From positions 62,001-126,000 of the forward strand of contig SWBL01000091.1 of assembly GCA_024195585.1 (NCBI GenBank): a stretch of 64,000 bases of DNA. The letters are read 5' to 3'. The stretch comes from Aureobasidium sp. EXF-3400. Taxonomy: Eukaryota > Ascomycota > Dothideomycetes > Dothideales > Saccotheciaceae. Made by a program: the position numbers and the translations under genes. The notes below the pieces were generated by a model, which did not search any database, was not told the DNA's origin, and saw nothing but the letters and a program-made list of their open reading frames with translations. Of this stretch, positions 1 through 12,745 are shown piece after piece (the first letter of the stretch is position 1; each line of letters opens with the position of its first letter).

Positions 1-206
1 AAAAGAACGGTGCAGATGGTGTACAGTGTCATGACACCGGAGAGACCTTCAACGGCCTTCCATCTGGTGGGGATGTCGAGGTTGTGGTCTGCAAGGACGG
101 CAAGGAAGTAACTGAAGATGCCAACGATGGCACCAGCGCAGCAGAAACAGAGGAAATAGAGAGCGGTCTGCAACAGACGGAGGGCGCCTCCCTTGAAGAT
201 ACCCAT
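1..206 (-). CDS. MARVEL-domain membrane protein, 5' end (partial)
   Basis: The start codon is at 206-204 and the frame is open to the window edge, giving 68 codons of an incomplete protein that begins MGIFKGGALRLLQTALYF. The visible part has a first hydrophobic helix (about residues 10-38, rich in L, F, C, A and G), a short loop with a TRWK motif, and the start of a second helix ending in LYTICTVL. This layout matches the first two membrane segments of small fungal MARVEL-type four-helix proteins of the plasma membrane. Such proteins are linked to membrane microdomains (Nce102 being the best known), but the exact subfamily cannot be told from this fragment. Assignment rests on layout and residue pattern only. 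Confidence 0.6.
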   Translation of the reverse strand, partial: MGIFKGGALRLLQTALYFLCFCCAGAIVGIFSYFLAVLADHNLDIPTRWKAVEGLSGVMTLYTICTVL

Positions 207-1808
207 GACGATTGGAGGATCAACTTTGATAGAAGAGGTTGAAAGGGATAATCCTCAGGAGTCAGAGGATATTAGGAGTGGTTGATTATTGATAGTGGTG
301 GTTCTGAAAGTTGGTCGCTTGCTGATGATTTGTTCCAATGAGGGCAGGAAGCTCTTAATATGTGCTTTCCCCTAACATGAGCCGGCCCACGTCAAAACCT
401 GCAACACCACCACGTAGGACACCACGGCAAGCACAAGAGCAAAAGATGTCACATCCAGTTAAATCGTCATCGCGGTTGCAAAGGGACGGGTTGTGGCTGC
501 CAATAGAGTTTAGTGCAGCGGCAGACCCTGCGAAATCAGCGAAATTACTTCATAATTATACCTCCGCGTGCCTTTTGCGTGTCATTGAATGCAGCGAAAA
601 CAGGGAACAATTCCAACGGCATTCTTGCCATCATGAAGAGATCATGGTGCTGCTCCTGTCTCACCGCGTGCGTAATTAGGACAGCGATAATGCGATTTCT
701 TATAGCGGGACATAGGCATGATTAACGACAGGGATGCTTGAGCACAGTCGAATTCTGATCAGAAAAGCCACAGATCAAGCCACAAGTAAATCTGGGGTTC
801 ATGGCATGTCTCCCGACTCGTTCTTCTTGCTCACCGTCACAAAACTTGAAAATCTCAATAAAACCTTCGTTCGGCATACCAATCAGTGCTCAGAGTTTTG
901 GTTCGACCAAATGCAGCAACCGGTTTGGGGCCTGCTGACAGTGAAAACTCCCTTGTGTTTACCACTCAGTTTAACACCAAAGCTTCAAGCCACCTTACGT
1001 CGATACACGAAGAAGAACATGGATTGGGCGTAGTGTTCAACTCTTGCAGCCGAAAACAATGTTATTCGTTGCGAAGATTCCTAGCAACATGCCGTCCTTT
1101 TGATGCTTGGCTCATGTTCGTTGACGAGTCGTTCTTCCAATCTCATCTCACTCAAATCACATGCATGGGGTATCGTTGTGAACCCATCCGTCAGAAAGGT
1201 ACATACCTAGTACATCATTCAAAATAGGCAAATCTCATTTTACAATCCTTGCTCAGCATTATGCAGCCTTACAAGCCACCAGCGGCAGTGGCTGCAACCC
1301 CTTGAGATCCCTCGGAGCAATAGAAGTTTGTGGATCACAACCCACCCAGCTGCTTGGAAATAATGAAAATGGTATGCCATAAACAATCATGATTGGGTTC
1401 GATAGCCCTCTCTTCGTGTGGATCGGGTCTTCGGCTTGCGGTCATAACCCCACGAACTTGCTTCTTTTCCGGACGGGATGACCGCAGATCATCCGAATCG
1501 ATCCGTCTAGCCATACACGTCCACATCTCCACATACATACCCACTCATAGAATTCGAGACGACGCGTGTGAGACTCACCTGTGGACGGAATACCCGAGGA
1601 AATGTGACGTCGATTCCATTGAAAGCTCGTGACACCCGTCAATGATGTTATCCAAATTCACCATCAGAGCGCTTCGAGCCTCATGACTACATGTACAGAC
1701 CCAATTTCCTGCAACAGCTCCACAGAGAAGGATTGCACCCCACGTCCTCCTCTCGGCCGGACAATCGCGATCGCATGAACATCCAAGAAGCCAACTTACT
1801 AGAGGTGT
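207..1808. other. gene-free stretch
   Basis: This is 1.6 kb between the MARVEL gene promoter and the 3' end of the dehydrogenase gene. Several plus-strand frames of 60-110 codons exist, but none has a plausible splice pattern, recognisable domain or coding-like composition. I see nothing else I can name. It must hold the MARVEL gene promoter at its left end. Confidence 0.5.
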
Positions 1809-3213
1809 TTACTCAACATTATTTGATTTGATCAAAACCTTGACGTGGTTGTCTTTGTCTTTCAGCAAGGTCAAGAAACCTCCCTCGATCACGTCTTTGA
1901 GCTCGACCTTCTTCGTGATCATCTTTTCTGGCTTCATCCTGCCAGAGCTGATTGCTTGGAGGACTTCATCGAAATCTCCAAGGACATACGTAGCGACACC
2001 CTACTATTTATCAGCGTTGTTGGTGTTCAATCAATCGAAACCACTCACCTTGTATGTTTTCTCTCGGAAGACAAACTGGTTCGGAATGATCCTCGCATCT
2101 TTCTCCCTATAGTCCACGGTCAGTAAGAGCACTAAATTGCATGTTGGATAGATCAAGAGTTCGTCTCGCAGTTGAGAGATGGAGTGGTCTGTGGTGATCC
2201 CAGATGATGAAACTAACCAGATGGCAATGTTGACCAAAGTGCCTCGAGCTCTCATCGCGAGCACCGCAGAATCGAGTCCAGCTTGAACGCCTGCAGCGTC
2301 GAACACGCAATCCACTCCTCGAACACCTCCGCAGATTTCTTTGCATCGCTCCGGAATGTCGTCCTTCGTTGGGTCCAAGATGAAATCGGCGCCAAAGTCC
2401 TCTGCAAAAGCCTTACGTTTGGAAGAGACTTCTGAAACGATGATGGTACCATCGCCGTGCGCTCGAAGAGCTTGGATAACAGACAGACCAATTGGCCCTC
2501 CACCAAGAATCAAGGCGAATTGGCCTTTCTTGAAGTCCTTGACTGGAGACATGTTGACTGCGTGCCATGCAACGGCTAATGGCTCCACAAGCGCGGCTAC
2601 CTCCAAGGACACATTGTCAGGCACAGGCACTACACAATACTCTGGAACTACAATGTGTTCCGCCTGGTCGAATAGTCAGCAAGAGTTGTGGTTAAAATAT
2701 GGTAGACCTACCAGTCCTCCTCCCCAACCTGAGAGCCCGACGAACCCGTTTTTGTCGCAGCAATTGGGAATACCATCTTGACAGGATCCACATTCTCCGC
2801 AATATATGATCGGCTGTACGACAACTCTTTGCCCGATTGTATACTTGTCTGACACACCTTGTCCAAGCTCTTCAATGATGCCGCTAAATTCGTGACCAAT
2901 GGTCAAAGGCACAGTCTCGTTGGTAATGGGATGAGGAGTGGTCGGACACAGTGAAGGGCCACCCATATATTCGTGAAGATCTGAGATTTAACTGTCAGCC
3001 TTCAGCTAGAATGTAGGTGTTACTTGACCGACCAGTGCCACAAATTCCACACCAAGCTGGCTTGATCATGATCTGACCATTACCACATTGAGGGCTTTGA
3101 ATATCTTCCAAGCGGAGGTCTTCTTTGCCATGAATGCGTAACGCCTTCATAGTGCCAGTCTTGTGATTTCTCGGCATGACAGCAGAGTCTACTTTGCTCA
3201 AAGTTGCAGACAT
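1809..3213 (-). CDS. zinc-dependent medium-chain dehydrogenase, (R,R)-butanediol/sorbitol dehydrogenase type
   Basis: Five exons (3213-3033, 2980-2712, 2663-2218, 2106-2049, 2000-1809) join in frame to give 381 residues. Family chemistry is NAD(H)-dependent oxidation of a secondary alcohol or polyol. Catalytic-zinc motifs are visible: CGICGTDLHEY, formed across the first splice, then GHEFSG. The structural-zinc cysteines are in CGECGSCQDGIPNCC. The Rossmann glycines are in LILGGGPIGL. The last exon restores the usual C-terminal helix and ends at a TAA. The start MSATLSKV at 3213 was chosen as the first ATG; a later Met (MKALRIHG) is the usual family start, so about 20 residues may be extra. 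The first intron has a weak donor (GTCGGT). The cytosolic butanediol dehydrogenase subfamily (Bdh1-like) is likely, but the substrate is not proven. The next two genes are also oxidoreductases. Confidence 0.87.
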
Positions 3214-4718
3214 GGCTAGATATGAAATTGGTAGTTGTAAAGTCAATCTCGAAAGGTTGTTGTTGTATGAAAAAGATGATACTGCTGGATATATGTAGTT
3301 GCAAGTAACATACTCGCGTGACTTACTGCTTCAATGCTATTCCACAAGATAGGGTTTCCATCTCTGGACATCCGAGATGCCTCTCAAGATGACCCCTCAG
3401 TTCCCCGCACTTGCAGATCCGGGGCATTGCCTCTCGTGTTGTTGATGGAACATCAGAAAATGTTCGTCACATATTGTTCTTCCTCTGCATTCAAATACCT
3501 TCACCAGGGTTGTGATGAGGATTGAGCGACGTCTTGGTAGTCGACAGTTTCGATGCAGTGATTCGCGGAAACAATTTCTCCATGGAGCAGGTCGAAGACA
3601 GCCAGGAATTTCTCCTCTAGAACCGCCACTGTTGAAGTACGGCTCAACGCCTCAAACCGGGACTGCTCGAACTCCCACGGCTAGCGATTATTCTGGAAGT
3701 CTGTATCCGATCAGCAGAGCATGCTGTTCTCGGCACTAAGCATTCGGATTCCCTATCTCGATGACCGAAGGAACGAGGATTGGGCAGGCACTGTCCAGGT
3801 GTCGTCGCTATAGCGAAGAAGCGTGTTCTCGAGCAAGTGTCATGTCGAGCCTTGTTGTGTTCATTCTCAGTTCAAGTCTGCATGGATGAAGAGTTTGTTG
3901 ACGACATGTGGTTTGATTCCCATGTCTGTGTGGGGTGAGCTGAAGGAGCTCGCTGCGCAAGCTGGAACGTGCTTCTTCAGCTCCGCAGAGCCTCTCTAAG
4001 CTCTCCTCTTGCCTATTCGGAAATTTGTTCCCACGCAACTTTTGACTGCACCTGTTCTCAAGAGACTCGGGAGGTCCAGCTAGGAGAAGGATTCAGGCTT
4101 GGCGGCTACAAGTATCCGTACAGTGATGTAGTAGTTTGGCAAGGCATGATCGGCCTTCCTCCCGGTGGTATGGCGGCTCATCTGTTTCTGGGTCAGGCCG
4201 ATCGAAGATTCGCAGCCGCATCTCCATTTTTTAAATGCCCCTCGTTACATCATTCGGCCATTGGTGGACTTAATCAGGCAAAATGCGTGCCTCTCCAATT
4301 CTTCCGCTACTACGTGCTGTCAACTGACCGCTGAGGAGATGGAGCAGTTGATGGCCATGAGTTCACAAGAGAAACAGAGGTCAGGTTGCTAGACAGCTCT
4401 TCATGGATTGTTTAGGATAGAGAGCTTGGAAAGTAGCTTCTTCGATGTGACCCAAGCATGCGATCTAGGGACCGAATATTCTATTTGTTCTCAACCAAGG
4501 TTTCCGCGGTGACAGAAACGGCTTGATCAATTACGTCGAGCACGCTTGTAGCTGCTGAATGAGATCACCCGCCTGCGTTTGCTTGGGAGGATGCTCCTTT
4601 GCAGCCCCAATATTTTGCCGCCTACAAAAGAGTTTCGAGCTGCCCCTCCTCACTCAATCGCACACACAACTTACTCTACACCTTCTTCCAAACCTCAAAC
4701 AATTCACATATCGCAACC
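3214..4718. other. gene-free stretch with divergent promoters
   Basis: This is 1.5 kb between two divergently transcribed dehydrogenase genes. It must hold both promoters. Just upstream of the plus-strand gene there is a CT-rich stretch followed by an A-rich leader with tcgcaacc before the ATG, as seen at strong fungal promoters. A frame at 3969-4334 has no supportable gene structure. Confidence 0.5.
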
Positions 4719-5917
4719 ATGGGTTACCCCGAGACTGCTGAGGGCTTCATGATCCACGACCACAAGAAGTGGTAAGTACATGACAATGATTATGCGACGG
4801 CAACAGGGTGCTGACTGGCGTCTTCTTGTAGGTCCGACTTCAAGAAGGGCGAATTCAAGCTCAAGAAGTTCGAGGAGCACGATGTCGACATTGCCATTGA
4901 GGCTTGCGGTGTTTGCGCTTCCGATCTTCACACCATCACTGGAGGCTGGGGTGACGCTCCCCTCCCTCTTTGCGTTGGCCACGAGGTCATTGGAAAGGTC
5001 GTCAAGGTTGGCGACAAGGTCACCAACTGCAAGGTCGGCGACAGAGGTTCGTGCAGTTCTTGATTGCTCATGCAAACTCTCTTCTAACACTGTTTCTAGT
5101 TGGTGTTGGTGCTCAGATTGGTGCCGATTTGACCTGTGACAACTGCAAGGCCGACCAAGAGAACTACTGCCCCAACTCCATTGACACCTACGGTGCACCC
5201 TACCCTGATGGCACCATCTCGCAAGGTGGTTATGCCTCGCACATTCGTGCCAACGACTACTTCGTCTTCAAGATTCCCGACAACCTCGAGACTTCGATCG
5301 CTGCTCCTATGCTCTGCGCTGGTCTCACTGTCTACTCTCCTCTTGTCCGCCTCGGCGCTGGTCCCGGCAAGAAGGTCGGTATCATCGGTATTGGTGGTCT
5401 TGGTCACTTCGCTCTTCTGTGGGCCAAGGCTCTCGGTGCTGAGGTCTACGCCATCTCTCACTCTCCCAGCAAGAAGGAGGATGCCTTGAAGATGGGTGCT
5501 AAGGAGTTCATCTGCACCAAGGAGAAGGGCTGGAACGAGCCTTACAAGTTCGCTTTCGACTTTGTCATCAACACTGCCGACGCCATGGACCAGTTCAACC
5601 TCGACGACTACTTCAGCACCCTCAAGGTCTGGGGCAAGTTCCACATGGTTGGCTTCGGCGACAAGCCCATTCCCACCCTCATGGCCCAGCAGTTCGCCGG
5701 CAACGGCTGCTCGATCGGTGCCTCGCACATTGGTAACCGCCCCGAGATGGAGGCCATGTTGGAGCTCGCCTCGAAGCAGAACATCAAGTCGTGGGTCGAG
5801 ACTGTCGACATCAGCGAAGAGGGTTGCAAGAGTGCCCTTGAGCGTCTGTCGAAGAATGACATCAAGTACCGCTTCACTCTTGTCAACTTCGACAAGGTCT
5901 TCGGCAAGCGCTCTTAG
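4719..5917 (+). CDS. NADP-dependent alcohol dehydrogenase, ADH6/cinnamyl alcohol dehydrogenase type
   Basis: Three exons (4719-4771, 4832-5046, 5100-5917) encode 361 residues, the normal size for this family. The enzyme class reduces aliphatic and aromatic aldehydes to alcohols with NADPH in the cytosol. Zinc-site motifs are CGVCASDLH and GHEVIG; the structural-zinc site is CDNCKADQENYC. The cofactor loop GIGGLGHFALLWAKALG and the conserved GYASHIRA are present. The splice between GDR and VGVGAQ restores the family sequence exactly. Codon use is strongly biased to C-ending and G-ending codons (GGC, CTC, AAG), more than in neighbouring genes, which suggests high expression. An aldehyde dehydrogenase follows on the same strand 630 bp downstream, so both may act on the same aldehydes. 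Confidence 0.93.
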
Positions 5918-6546
5918 ATGTGCTTCTTGACACGTTTGGATGACTTAATACTGTAATACACCTACATGACTTTCATGATTAGCGAGGACGAAAGTTGGAA
6001 TCGGCCCTTGGCTGGCCAAGGTACCATTTTGGAAATAGCTAGATGACTCTGATGAGCAGATATAGCATTGAATCAGATTCTTGAAAAAGTTTTGGTTGAT
6101 TGACTTCGATGTGCCCAGGTTAAATGAGGATATACTCTTTCGATTGCGTCTGTAAATGCAAGCCAAGGCTGCATATCATTGCTCGTTCGAATGGGCGGGC
6201 GCATGTCAGCCGGCCGCGGCGGACCTATCAGATTCTGTGACAGGGTTCAAAAGCAAACTCTAAGATTTTAACCAAGTCTCCGTTGCAACTGCCGGTCATG
6301 ATGATTCTACATGCGTATGATATGCCCTTGCGGCATGTCTTGTAGAGAGAGACGGTAAGTGGACAGGGCACGAGCAGCCCCAGATTGCCGAGAGCACAAA
6401 CCGAGTCGCCCCCACTTGCCGCTACAATTATCAAGCGAAACCCCGACATGGGTTGATCGATTAATTGATAATCGCTGCCACCCTCGAGTTGTTCACGAGT
6501 GCTTCTTGCTGGTCCAACTCGTCGCATACTCACACACAGCACAACA
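5918..6546. other. intergenic region before the aldehyde dehydrogenase
   Basis: These 629 bp hold the 3' end of the alcohol dehydrogenase transcript and the promoter of the aldehyde dehydrogenase. I see no gene, repeat or RNA gene here. Confidence 0.5.
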
Positions 6547-8042
6547 ATGGCAGACTACACAGTGTAGGTACTTGTCCAAACCACGTCACAAGTTTTCTCT
6601 ACGAACATGACTAATCCAAACCTTACAGTCCTCTCTGGCTCGATGGCAACGAAGTTGTTACCAGCACCACTTTCGACGTCAATTCACCCAAGACCGACAA
6701 GAAGCTCTGGAGCTGTGCTGCCGCTTCCGTCCAAGATGCTCAGAAAGCCGTAGACTCGTGCCAACGCGCCTGGAAATCATGGAAGAAGATGAAGAGCACC
6801 GAGATTCGCAAGATCCTCTTGAAGGCAGCAGACATCATGGAGAGCCGTCTGGACGAGCTGGCCAGCTACCAGATGGAAGAGACGGGTGCTCCTGAATTCA
6901 TTGTCAAGAGCTTCAACTTGCCCACAACTGTTGAGATGTTCAGAGACGTTGCTGGTCGCATTGGTAGCATTGTCGGCATGATCCCCCAGACCCAAGACGG
7001 TGGAGCGCTGGTCTTCAAGGAGCCTTACGGTGTCATTCTGGGTATTGCTCCCTGGAACGCTCCTTACATTCTCGGCTTGAGAGCCGTCATCTATGCCCTA
7101 GCCACTGGCAACACCTGCATTCTCAAGGGAAGCGAGCTCTCTCCTCGCTCCTTCTGGGCTATCGGAAGTGTCTTCCACGAGGCCGGTCTGCCCGCTGGTT
7201 GTCTCAATGTCTTATACCACCGTACTCAAGATGCTCCTGCTGTCACCAACACACTCATTGAGGCTCCTGAAGTCAAGAAGATCAACTTCACTGGCAGCAC
7301 CGCTGTTGGCGCTATCATCGCCGCCAAGGCCGGCCAAAATCTCAAGCCCTGTCTCATGGAGCTCGGTGGCAAGGCATCGGCTCTTGTTCTCGATGACGCA
7401 GAGATTGAGAATGCCGCCTTCCAATGTGCTCTAGGAGCCTTCGTCCACGCTGGTCAAATCTGCATGTCTACCGAGCGCATTGTCGTCCACAAGTCCATTC
7501 TGGAGCCTTTCTCAGAAGCTCTCAAGGGTGCTATCGCAAAGATCTACCCCGACTCTGGTGAAGCTCCTATCCTGGTTGCCAAGCCAGCCGTCGAGAAGAA
7601 CCAGAAGCTTGTCAAGGACGCTGTCGAGAAGGGCGCCAAACTACTCTACGGAGATATCAACTCGAAGGAGCCAAACCCACACCGTCTTCGCCCATTCGTC
7701 GTGCAAGATGTTACCAAGGAAATGGATCTCTACTACACCGAGTCTTTCGGTCCTTCGGTATCTCTTCTCACCGTCGAATCCGACGAGGAGGCCGTAGACT
7801 ATGCCAACGACACCGAGTACGGTCTCTCCGGAGCCATCTTCACCAAAGACCTGCAGAGAGGTATCAGACTCGCTAGACAGATTGACAGCGGCGCCGTGCA
7901 CATCAACCAAATGTCTGTGCACGATGAAGCAGGTCTTCCTCACGGTGGTGTCAAAAAGTCTGGCTGGGGACGTTTCAACCACGAGAATGGTCTTAACGAG
8001 TTCTTGAAGCTCAAGACTGTTACCTTTGCTGGTGACTGGTGA
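6547..8042 (+). CDS. NAD(P)-dependent aldehyde dehydrogenase, salicylaldehyde/vanillin dehydrogenase-like
   Basis: A tiny first exon (6547-6563, MADYT plus two bases of a Val codon) splices to 6629-8042, giving 476 residues. It oxidises aldehydes to carboxylic acids. The conserved proton-abstracting Glu lies in MELGGKAS and the catalytic Cys in HAGQICMSTE. The PWNAP and FTGSTAVG segments bind cofactor, and the C-terminal SGWGRFNHENG is typical. Length and motifs fit the group that includes salicylaldehyde, vanillin and related aromatic aldehyde dehydrogenases; the substrate is inferred only from resemblance. The start is supported by the first-intron donor GTAGGT and acceptor TTACAG, which bring PLWLDG into frame. 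It may work with the ADH6-type gene upstream on the same strand. Confidence 0.92.
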
Positions 8043-8423
8043 GGTCAAGATGTTGTCAATGAAGTTATTTAGATACCATGATGCTGTTTCTTGTTGTACA
8101 TATACCAAAATTTGCACATTTAGCACTTTGCAAATACCAATTGTTCGTGGTTGTCGAGAAATCGTCAACTTGACAGAAGTCCGTTTCTACGTGTTCGTGA
8201 TAGTGCACAGTTGGTGACACTTTTATGCGCAATTTCACAACTTTGTGCAAGTAATTTATCTCTCTGCGCAGGTCAAAGCTCACCACCCTCACATATTGTC
8301 TCGACACCTTGCAGGCTGCGGCACGCAACAGCTGGACTGTGACGTGTCTGCGCCGCTATGTGTTTATTTCGGGCACTTTCTGCTGGCATTCAACAGCTAG
8401 CCGGCAGTCAAAACGAACCAACA
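8043..8423. other. intergenic region upstream of dcl2
   Basis: These 381 bp carry the 3' end of the aldehyde dehydrogenase transcript and the dcl2 promoter. An in-frame ATG at 8358 could extend the dcl2 frame by 22 codons. No other feature is visible. Confidence 0.45.
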
Positions 8424-11400
8424 ATGTCAGACTCGTCTTCTCCATCACCATCGCCGGCGGAAAGCACAAGCGATGCTAAGCGTGTTGAGGACGATGTCTT
8501 GACAGAATCCCCAAATGAAGACGAAATCTCAGATGATGTGCCAGATGCTGAGAAAGATACCGTCGTCGTCGACTCTCTCGATACTGATGACAATGAAGTT
8601 TTCAAGCTACGAGCCTATCAAGATGAGATGTTGGTAGAGAGTCTGACACGAAACACCATCATTGTGCTAAACACCGGAGCTGGTAAAACACACATGTAAG
8701 TCTGACCTTGCGTACACGCCTAAGACTACACCGAGAAGATTTGACGAAAGCCACTCCGCACCATAGAGCCCTTGCCAGAGCAAGAGCTGAATTGGAGTTA
8801 GAGCAATCAGACAAACTTGTCTGGTTTCTTGCACCCACAGTCGCTCTTTGTCACCAACACAACAGATCAATCACAACAAACTTGCCGGCATATCAAACGA
8901 GACTTCTCACCAGCGAAGATGGCGTTGACAGATGGACTGATCAAACAGTCTGGGACGGCGTTCTCAAGGATATGAAAGTCATCGTCAGCACGTATGGCGT
9001 TTTATACGATGCCCTCTGTCATGGGTTTGTTGCAATGCGGAGACTTTCGCTGTGTGTGTTCGACGAAGCACACCATTGCACCAAAAAGCATGCCTCTAAT
9101 ATGATCATGCAACAGTTTTATCGTCCAGCTAAACTTGCTGGTCAGCCAGTACCACGGATCCTCGGTTTGAGTGCTAGCCCAGTGATGAATGCAAAAGCTG
9201 GAGGTCTAGAGATACTTGAAGCGAATATGGATAGTCATGCCATCACACCACGCCTGCACAGATCCGAGTTGATGCAATATGTGCATATCCCAGAGCTCTT
9301 GAAACGGACTTTCGAAAGCAGAGAGGCGCCTGACACGCCGAACTCGTTGCGTGAATCCCTTACCACTGCCATCCATCTGTACAAGATACACGAAGATCCA
9401 TACCTTATTGAAGTCGTCCAAACCGGAGGACCCGATATGAAAGCCAAAGTGGACGAGGTACTCATGTCACGAAAAACTTATTGCACAGACCAACTCAGGG
9501 CGCTTAGAAAGCGTGCAGAGGTCATCGCTAGAGATATCAGTTCATCTGCGGCAGAAACATATATTCAAGCTTGCCGTGACAAGTTTCTTGCAGGAGTTCA
9601 AGAAAACAATGCTCTATGGATGCCAGAACTTTCAGACAAGGAAAAGAGCCATCTTGCCGAGATCCTGACAAATTTATGCGTAGATCCAGTCACCTCGGAC
9701 ACGACTGTGAGTTTCAAGCTTCAACTACTTTTGGACATCTTGAAAAAGGAATCAGGGCCATCCTTCACTGGCATCGTTTTTGTGGAGCAAAGAGCTGTCG
9801 TCGCCGTTCTAGCAGAATATTTGACTTCCGATCCAGAGTGCTCACAAATCTTCAATATCGGCACGTTTGTAGGAGGCTCCAATTCATCCAAGAAGAAATC
9901 AAATATTGGCGACATCAACGACTTGAAAGCACAGCAACAGACACTCGAAGACTTCAGAATAGGCAAGAAGAATCTGATCATTGCAACAAGCGTGCTCGAG
10001 GAAGGCATAGACATATCTTCATGCCAGACGGTGATTTGTTTCGACGCTCCTCTGAACTTGGTTTCTTTCGTCCAGAGACGCGGCAGAGCACGCAAGAAAG
10101 ACTCAAAGTACATAATCTTGCTGGCCGATGATGATGACAAAGGTGAACTAGCCAAATGGAATCAATTGGAAGATCGAATGAAAGCGGCCTACGAAGATGA
10201 ATACAGAAACGCTCAACTGGCTGCTCAACTAGAGCAAATCCACGAATCCGAAGACAGGAAGTATGAGATACAGAGTACTGGAGCTCTGCTCACCCTCGAC
10301 AACGCGAAGTCACATCTCAATCATTTCTGCGCCACCCTTCAAACAGCCAATCACGTCGATCATCGACCAGTCTTCGAATGTCGAACAGATGCAGAAAACT
10401 TGATCATTGCGGCAGTCCTTCTGCCTTCTTCGGTTAGTCAGAAGTATCGAACAGCTGTCAGCGCACACAGCTGGAAGACGGAAAGAGCAGCAATGAAAGA
10501 TGCAGCTTTCCAGGCTTGCGTAGCATTGCATCGTGGTGGTCTGCTCAACGACCATTTGCTCCCCCCTCACATCCAGACTCCAGACCAAGTACGACAGAAC
10601 CGACCTGGCCTCACCAGAGTCGCGATGAAGAATGATCCATGGGAACTACGCACAACGGATCTATGGTTCAGACATGTAGTGGAACTCGAGATAGAGGGAC
10701 AGCCCGACATTTCAATGGCGATGTTCCTGCCTGTTGAGTGCCCGAAGATCGGTGACATCGAATTGTATTGGAGCATGCACATCGCAGGTCTTGCGAAGAT
10801 CGGACCGGGTCAACCGTGCAAACTCAGCGAGGAAGAGGCTGATCGAAACCAAAAAACTACAGAAACCATGCTTCTTTCTGTGCTTGCACCTACCGGTCTT
10901 GCAAATGCAACAGGCAGGTACGCAGCAATGTTTGAACCATTGGATCAACCTCCAATGACTCCGCTGAGTAGAAAGAGTCGACCAGCAATCGAGCAGCTTT
11001 CGATGGTGCAAAATGCAGCAGACGTCGGTCTCGTGCAAGTCAATGTGCAGCAAGGAAGAAGCTACGTTTTCCAAAGCATACAAGGCCAAGACCAGCAAAT
11101 ATTGGAAGCCACCAGGTTCCCGAAGAAGCGCGACTTCCTCGCGCGACCTGCCGAGGAGTCGAAGAAGAACCGACTTACTCGCGAAACATTGGCTATGTCT
11201 CAATGCACTATCAACATTCTTCCAGCTAGGTATTCATTCTTCGCTGCCTGCATCCCCTCCATCTTGCATAAAGTCGAGACGGCTATTCTTGCTGCTCGTT
11301 TGCGGGATACTATCCTCAAGCCTGTTGGTATCAAGAATCTTCAACTCCTCATCGAGGGAACCACATCAGGTGCCGCTGACTTTACTGCTAGCTACGAAAG

Positions 11401-12745
11401 GTTGGAATATCTAGGCGACGCAGTGTTGAAGTATTGCACACACGTTCAACTGGCAGCCCAGCACCCCGAATGGCCAGAAAGTTACTTGACAGCTGAGAAA
11501 GGAAGAACAAATGGCAATGCATCGTCATCTCGTGCAGCTCTGAGCAGCGGTGTGGATCGATTTATTTCCACAACGAAGTTTACAGGTAATCACTGGAAGC
11601 CTCCGATACTCTGGACTGCCCCAAAAGATAAGAACGACAAGACCGTGGACAGAAGTACCAAGACACTTGCAGATGTCGTGGAAGCATTGATTGGTGCTTC
11701 GTACATGGATCAAGGTCTTGGAGGAGCATTGGCTTGCATTCGTATCTTCCTTCCCAACGAACAATGGCTAGACCATACAACGTGTCTGTCCTCGCTGCTC
11801 TCCCAGACACCTGCTCTGTCCAAAATTCCGCCTTTCATCGACACTGCCGAGAAACTCATCGACTACAAATTTGTCAACCCATCTTTACTCTTGGAAGCAC
11901 TAACCCATTCGTCCTTCACCTCACCCGAGGCCTTCTCCTACGAAAGACTAGAGTTCTTGGGCGATGCAATACTAGACCAGATCCTCGTCCCCACCGTCTT
12001 CTCTGTCACTCCAGCACTCAAGAATCACGAGATGCACAGGATGAGACAAGCACTAGCAAATGCACACATCCTAGGAATCTGCTGTTTGGAATTAAGCCTC
12101 CCTGCACCTCGACTAGAGCCCACCACAACCGAGACTGGAGAATTGGGATTGCAAGAAACAGCACACCTCCACCATCTCCACGATTTCCTGCGCTGTGGAG
12201 CTAGTATACATATTCAGCGCAAAGCTGCTCTTGAAAGATATACCCCTCTCCGTACTCAGATCCTCGAGCAATTGGAACATGGACACGAGTATCCATGGCC
12301 AGATTTACTTCGTCTCGGTCTGCACAAATCTTGCAAGTGGATGTCTGATATTCTGGAATCAGTCTTGGGAGCCATCTACATTGATTCCTCTGGCAATATT
12401 TCTGCCTGTAAAGCTTTTGTAGAGAAACTTGGTTTGTTCAAGTTGTTGAATAGATTTTTGGATGAGGGTGTGCAGGTCGGGTTTCCGAGAGAGCGATTGG
12501 GGTTGATGGCTAATCAGAAGGATGTGGAATATAGACCTTCAAGCGATGGGAACGGAGAATGGAGTTGTAAAATCTTTGTGGGACAGAAAGAGGTCGTGGA
12601 TGTTGGAGGGTGTGTTAGCAAGGAAGAGGCGGAAGTCAGGGGTGCAGCGACTGCGGTAAGAGTCCTACAGGAGGAAATCATTAAAGGTATGGAAAGTGTG
12701 GCAATAGATGGGGGCGAGGATGAAGAAATGGCGGATGCTGAGTAG
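8424..12745 (+). CDS. dcl2: Dicer-like protein 2
   Basis: Two exons (8424-8695, 8767-12745) encode 1,416 residues. The protein cleaves double-stranded RNA into small interfering RNAs for quelling and antiviral silencing. Domains in order: DEAD-like helicase with Walker A NTGAGKTHI (about residues 82-90, ending at the splice) and FDEAHHC (about 190); helicase C domain with LEEGIDISS and QRRGRARK; Dicer dimerisation domain (about 580-670); RNase IIIa ERLEYLGDAVLKY (about 967) with the second acidic pair in DVVEALIGA; RNase IIIb ERLEFLGDAILD (about 1150) with DILESVLGA; and a divergent C-terminal dsRNA-binding region. All eight catalytic acidic residues are present, so it should be active. I see no PAZ domain, as is usual for fungal Dcl2. 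The start MSDSSS was preferred to the upstream ATG because of its acaATG context. Confidence 0.95.
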
